The notes below the pieces were generated by a model, which worked only from the letters and a program-made list of their open reading frames with translations, did not search any database and was not told where the DNA came from. Below are positions 58,800 through 64,000 of a stretch of 64,000 bases of DNA, piece by piece (position 1 is the stretch's first letter; every line of letters starts with the position of its first letter). The DNA comes from Lumnitzera littorea (Eukaryota > Streptophyta > Magnoliopsida > Myrtales > Combretaceae): the NCBI GenBank assembly GCA_024138015.1, contig JAMXBB010000001.1, positions 89,890,497 to 89,954,496 of the forward strand. The letters run 5' to 3'. A program made the translations under genes and the position numbers.

Positions 58800-61700
58800 T
58801 TTTTGGAAAAAAGTTATTCTATTGAACTTAAAATTTATGACTAAAATAAAAAAGTTAATTGAAATGATATAATGAAATTAGATTTTAAAAATAATGATCT
58901 AAAATTTCAATTTTGCCCTTAGAAGTGAGATTATTTAATATAGTATAAATATGATCGAAATCCCTAAAATCTAACTTGAAATGTAACAAAAATTTAGAGA
59001 TAAGTTAACTAAACTATAAAATAAGATAATATAGTATAATTTATTATATGAATATATACATATTTTTATAAGTATAATTGATATAAATAATAAATATATC
59101 CATAAATTAATTCGAAATTGCATAATTATATATAATATGTGTTGAATTCATAAAAATATATAAGAAATATATCTTAAAAATAAAAAGATATGTTAGAAGC
59201 ATAATTATACAAGTATAATTATATGTTACACGTGATATATACATAAGATATATACTTGTATATTAATAAAATAACTAAATATTAATATAATATACTTAAA
59301 ATACTTAAATAATTGCAAAATTTACCTAACAATTCAAGATTTCGGCTGGAATTTGCTAGAAAATTTATGTAGCAACCAAATGAAGTAAAAAAACATGACC
59401 TAAAAGTAAGAATTACATGTAGATTGACACCACCACCTTAGAAGTTTAAAAAAAAAATTAAAGGAAAATTCCATGTGGCAAAATTTAATCCCTATAAATA
59501 TTACCAACTACCAGCATTTTACAGTTATAGCAAAGTTGAGACTAGAATAGAGAGAGAGAAAAATTTTGGAAAATAGGAAAAAATTAGAAAAATTATACAA
59601 AAATAGAGTTGAAGCCATGCTAGATTAGTTCTTAGGGAAAACTTTGATCTGTTGTAAAGTCCTTCCACCACCACTTAGAATCCCTAACATTTGGCCCTTT
59701 TGATAACCCCCCATCCATCGACGGCTACCGGAGTTGCGATGAACTGATAAGTTAAACTTTTTCCTTGTTTTTCGATATTTTAAAAAAATAGTGAATCCAC
59801 TCAGAAAATTTTGTAAAAAATTATATTTAGATTATTTTAGATATAATTTTGTGTGATATTTTTATTTTTGTAAAATTTTGAATATTTAATACACTTTCTT
59901 AAAAAAGTCATGATTTACCTAAATTTTAACTTTTTTAAAAATAAATGTATCAAATGATGTTGTTTCTAACTCAAAATTTCTATGTAGAATATACATGACA
60001 TATAGATAATTTCTATATAACCAGATTTTTTATTTGAGTATTTTTAGTATTGAATGTAATTTTAGCCTTACAAATAGCTATAATTAGGGTAAAAATGTGA
60101 AATAAATAGGTTTTATGAAAATAATTGATGAAAATGACCTATGTTAACTTCTGGTAAATTATAATGATGTTAGGATACATTGGAAATAATTTTGTGTAAA
60201 AAGGATAATATTTAGGTAATTAAATGTAATTCAAGGGTAAAATTGTAATTTCAAGTATATAGGTAATAAATCGATAGCATGAAACCAAGTGATGACTAAA
60301 TCACCCATATTTTTAGGGGTCTATAGAAATTTTTAGCAAAATTATTTGGTGACCTAAGTTATTTATTACGAATTTATACAGTAAAATAGCTTAAATTATA
60401 AATTGAGACTCTTTTTTAGTAATAATAAGCTAAGATGTGATAAATATTAAAATTAAAACTATAGAAATACATACTATTTAGATTTAGTAAAAATGAATTT
60501 TTAATATATTTAATAATAATTTGATGATTGGGATATATTATATGCATATTAGGATTAGATAATTTCTATATTATTGAGTTATATTGATAAATTACGTAAA
60601 TTATAGCTTAAGTACATAAAATATGTATATTATGATAATATTTATTATAAGCATGTATAGGCATAGTAGAAACTCGAAATACCCTTTAGAAATTATCTCT
60701 ATAAATAGAATATGTAATATGTATCATTAGGTATGTATAAACTCGATGATACTACTTTTACTAAAATTGGACAACCTCAGGTACTATAACCTATATTTCT
60801 ATAATATTATGAGAATTTACGTATTATAATAACCTTATTGTAATTAAAACGTGATTTAATCGATTAAAAGTACGTTTTGATATGATTAAAACAACATATT
60901 ATACATAATAGTATAATTACATATATTATTAATATTTAATTACTTAACTTATATAATAAAACTATGAAAATAATAATATATCTTATATATATATATATAT
61001 ATATGACTGTTTAACAGAATACTTTTAGATATAACCTTAATGTTTTTGTAACTATACGAAAACTAAATTTAGTTTATATATATATATATATATAGAGGTC
61101 TCCTAATGATTAGACCGTTGAAGACACAAGTCTTCTATAGTAAATGTCTGAATAGGTAAGTTAGGATCGTAGCTTTATCATTTGTTGAGATATTGTTTTA
61201 GAGTATTTGGAGACTTAAGAGCACTACTATCTATGATTGTAACTAGTTGTTTATGCGAATGCCATACGTGTGATTGGTATTCAATTATGATAGCAGTTGA
61301 ACTCCTTAGTGTGCTATTTAACATGATCGCATCGTTTTTGTATTATGTGAACTTATTTGGTCACCCCTAATTCAAACTAATAATGATTCGATTGCAATGA
61401 AACTGGACATGCATAGCACCCGTTAGAAGAAATGATTAAGAGTATTAAGCCAAATACTAACTCACTTCAATAAGGATAGTTGAAATGGTCATTTCCCCAT
61501 TCTTAATCGAACAAAGTAATAGGTGAGGAGGTCACATCAAGGGTGGGGGCCGTAGTTCGAAGGTAGTCACAGGAGGAAGGTGTTCTCCATTGCATAAGCT
61601 TGGGTTTGGTCTAATTTGAGTCATGATAAAACTCCTTAATTCGGATTGGAGAGGATGTAATTTCTCTAACCTCATAGTAGACCAAATAACATTATGTGAT

Positions 61701-62142
61701 GTTTCAAGTGATTGATTGCATTACATTTCATCATAATTAATAACTTTGCTTGTGATTGTTTGATACTTTTCTGACTCTATCCTACTTATTAAGCTAATTA
61801 TGCTTATATTCTCATAGACTCTTTTGTAAGTAATGAGTGAAGGTCAAGATGGCCAAATATCATCATCCCTAAGTTAGTGTACTTTTAATTGGGAAAGTGA
61901 GGAAAGGATCCACTAAATGTGGGCTTTTGACTTTTCTCTTGAGTTTTAAGGAAATTAACTAAGAATTCCTTAGGACGCCCACTAGTTTCCTATCTTACTA
62001 TAAATAGACTTCAAAACTTGTGGTTTTTGGTAAACTTTGATTATAATTTATAACTCTGGATGTGAGATGTTGATGTAAGTACTGTTGTGTTGTGAGACAA
62101 CAAGTTTTATAGAATAGGTATTTTGTAAAGCTATACTATAGG
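58800..62142 (+). repeat. Second copy of the 4801-7896 solo-LTR family
   Basis: Clear collinearity with 4801-7896: CCCTATAAATA (59491 vs 5393), the agagagag leader (59551 vs 5452), actggacatgcatagcaccc (61404 vs about 7068), the ttcgaaggtagtc block (61556 vs 7213), gcttgggtttggtc (61598 vs 7267), and aatttctctaacctca. Divergence is much higher than for copy 1. The left border is lost near the LINE and the right border near 62142 is not defined. TA tracts at about 60985-61005 and 61078-61095. No coding sequence. Confidence 0.65.
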
Positions 62143-63078
62143 TGATACGGATTCGTAGATGAACACACGAACCTAATATTACATATAACCAAAGGGGGTA
62201 AGTCTGGACCGCGAGATGGTCCAAAAGATAAATGGCAGTCGAAGGGATGAGCAGGGGTTCCCATGCATCGACAATGGATATGACGCGCCGATGCCTTATA
62301 TAAGCTTGGGTTATACTTGATATGATGCATAAGTATGGTTAGAGGGTGCTCGTCACTATTCCACACTCAATGGGCTAGATAAGAGTAAGAGTAAGCAGAA
62401 GTGATACTTAGCTTGAGAGAGTAAGAAAGTTTAGTATATTCTCAGTATATTGATGGTGTGGCTATTACAATTTGCAAGTATTTATAGTACCCAATTAGCA
62501 TAAGTATTAGGTTATAGGAAATTACAGAAAAGGATTTCTACTAGTTAGGAAAAGGGAGAATAATTTACAAGGGTATCAATGTAATCATGTAAAGAGAATA
62601 TCTATTGTCAAAAAGGATCATACGGATGTTAGAAAAGGATAGCGTGTGCACAATTTACTTAGTCTGTGGTCCCCATGATACTGTTGGCTGAGCGGTGATA
62701 GATTTCGGTTCGCTCAGGTCAGCATCTGAAGTTCGGTAGCTCGGGTAGTTGGGATTGGAGCGAGGTTGAGTCAGGGGAAACTCATTTGAAGGTTGGCTTT
62801 GGATGATCGACTCTTGACTATTATCAACTCAACCTCAGCACTGGTGAGGTTAGTTGCATCCTAACATAAGGCTTGGAATGGTATGTGGCAGAGTAGGCTT
62901 AGCATGTCGGCTAATAACCTTGGCAACTTCTTGGTTGGTGTAGAAAGCAAAGTAGCTTGGCAAATTAGACTAGGGTATACACTATTCCTTAGCGCTTAAC
63001 TTACCCTAGACAGTTCGGCAAACCATTTGAGCAAGCCCTTAGGTTCGGGAGCGTATGATTGGTCCTTGATCCCTATCA
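62143..63078 (-). repeat. 3' LTR of gypsy element 4
   Basis: On the minus strand it starts TGATAGGGATCAAGG right after the purine tract and probably ends CGTATCA (TGATACGG on the plus strand at 62143). TATA-like ATAAATAC on the minus strand near 62475. The far border is inferred from the TGATA/TATCA symmetry only. Confidence 0.5.
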
Positions 63079-63089
63079 TCCCCTCCAAG

Positions 63090-64000
63090 TTATTTGAGAT
63101 TTGGGATCAAATCTGGTTCAGCTCCAAGTTGCTTATCCTTGAGAGTGTAAGATTGGAGATTAGTAATGTTGAAGGAGTTCGAAACTCCATTTCCTTTACG
63201 TAGTTTAATCTTGTAAGCGTTAGGATTGATCTTTTCAAGCACTTTGTAGGGTTTGTTCGCCTTGGAAGACAACTTGCTCTTCCTTAAGTTTGGGAATCGC
63301 TCTTTGTTGAGATGTACCCAGACCGGATCACCGAGTTGAAATTCTCTCTTCTTCTATCCTTAGCCTCTCTTCTTAAGTTAGGTAGTAGCTTGGCTTAATT
63401 GCTCTACAACCTTTCTGGTGCATGGCTTTGATGGCTTTGACTCTTTCGACGATAGGCCGGTCATCATCAGGTCTCGGTTGAGGTGCTTGGTCCATCGAGA
63501 GCTCAGGGTTAAACTCATAGGCGACCTCAAATGGAGACATGTTTGTTACGCTATGGGTGGTCTTATTGTAGGCAAACTTGATGATTGGCAAACACAGATC
63601 CCAATCAGCTATGTTTCATCTGCAGCAACCCGTAGCAATGCTCCTACAGTTCTATTGACAACCTCTATCTATCCATTGGTTTGTAGATGACAGGACGTAT
63701 TGTACAATTGCTTGGTTCCCATTCGTCTCCATAATATCCTCCAAAAGTGGCTTATGAACTTAGGGTCTTGGTCCGAAATAATGGTTCTGGGTATACCATG
63801 AAGCTTGATTACTTCTTGTAAGAAAAGAAAAGAGATAGCTAAAGTGTCGCTAGTTTTGGAACAAGGCATGAATCGTACCATCTTGCTAAATCGATCTACA
63901 ACCACCATGATGGAATCCTTCTCTTGAGATATCCTTGGAAACCTCAACATGAAGTCCATACTCAGCTTGGACCATGGTTTAGTTGGGATGGGCAAGGGTA
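63090..64000 (-). pseudogene. Integrase and C-terminal end of gypsy element 4 (partial)
   Basis: From the edge downward: PIPTKPWSKLSMDFMLRFPR, IMVVVDRFSKM, LHGIPRTIISDQDPKF (integrase core Asp residues visible), a frame change, KFAYNKTTHSVTNMSPFEVA, another change, then SKANKPYKVLEKINPNAYKI and GVSNSFNITNL ending at the stop by 63090. No chromodomain follows. At least two frameshifts and some stops, so not functional. Upstream pol is outside the window. Confidence 0.82.

Larger units (their letters stand above)
62143..64000 (-). mobile_element. Ty3/gypsy LTR retrotransposon 4, 3' end, continues beyond the window
   Basis: The minus strand carries integrase from the window edge down to 63090, a purine tract (TTGGAGGGGA), then an LTR. 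Same general clade as element 2 by integrase end (NAYKIKL...GVSNSFNITNL versus NAYELKL...GVSPTFNVVNL). The 5' part lies outside the window. Confidence 0.82.

Overview
The window is plant nuclear DNA, most likely from a eudicot. It is AT-rich, its introns have GT/AG borders, it carries plant-type LTR retrotransposons, a plant LINE with an RNase H domain, hAT and Mutator transposons, and a tandem family of short-chain dehydrogenase/reductases (SDRs) of the salutaridine-reductase / (+)-neomenthol-dehydrogenase / carbonyl-reductase type. I cannot name the species. Two single N characters (14161, 41640) mark unresolved bases or joins.

The only host genes I can support are three SDR units, all on the + strand. 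The first is a last-exon fragment at 2-180 and 8735-8884, split by an 8.5 kb Ty3/gypsy chromovirus. The second (27719-30664) keeps all five exons but has lost about 85 bp of exon 5. The third (33691-42975) has five exons and several independent lesions, and its third and fourth introns are swollen by a Ty1/copia element and a fold-back element. Comparing the second and third units gives empty-site evidence for two insertions.

Layout: 1-8884, SDR fragment plus gypsy element 1, itself carrying a ~3.1 kb solo LTR. 8885-15600, gene-free AT-rich DNA with LTR pieces, an inverted pair of repeats and a near-perfect 150-170 bp inverted repeat ending at an N. 15600-26000, a nest: a gypsy LTR+gag remnant, joined in frame to a hAT transposase pseudogene, which is split by a complete gypsy element 2 (19010-25641). 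26000-43015, SDR units two and three with the copia element. 43016-51530, a Tat/Ogre-like LTR element with gag, tRNA-Arg-type primer site, no pol, and two related decayed antisense reading frames. 53831-56020, a Mutator-like element with ~180 bp terminal inverted repeats. 56848-58790, a 5'-truncated LINE on the minus strand. 58800-62142, a second copy of the solo-LTR family. 62143-64000, the 3' end of another gypsy element on the minus strand, running off the window.

No transposon ORF looks intact and no SDR unit is clearly functional; the second SDR could still give a shortened protein if an internal splice acceptor is used. The most unusual signals are: a 4.1 kb gypsy reading frame with no frameshift but 29 stop codons, almost all explainable as sense-strand C-to-T changes; an SDR deletion that lies in the extra segment before the catalytic Tyr and creates an in-frame cryptic acceptor; and the unrecognised duplicated antisense frames in the Tat-like element. 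All alignments here were made by eye.
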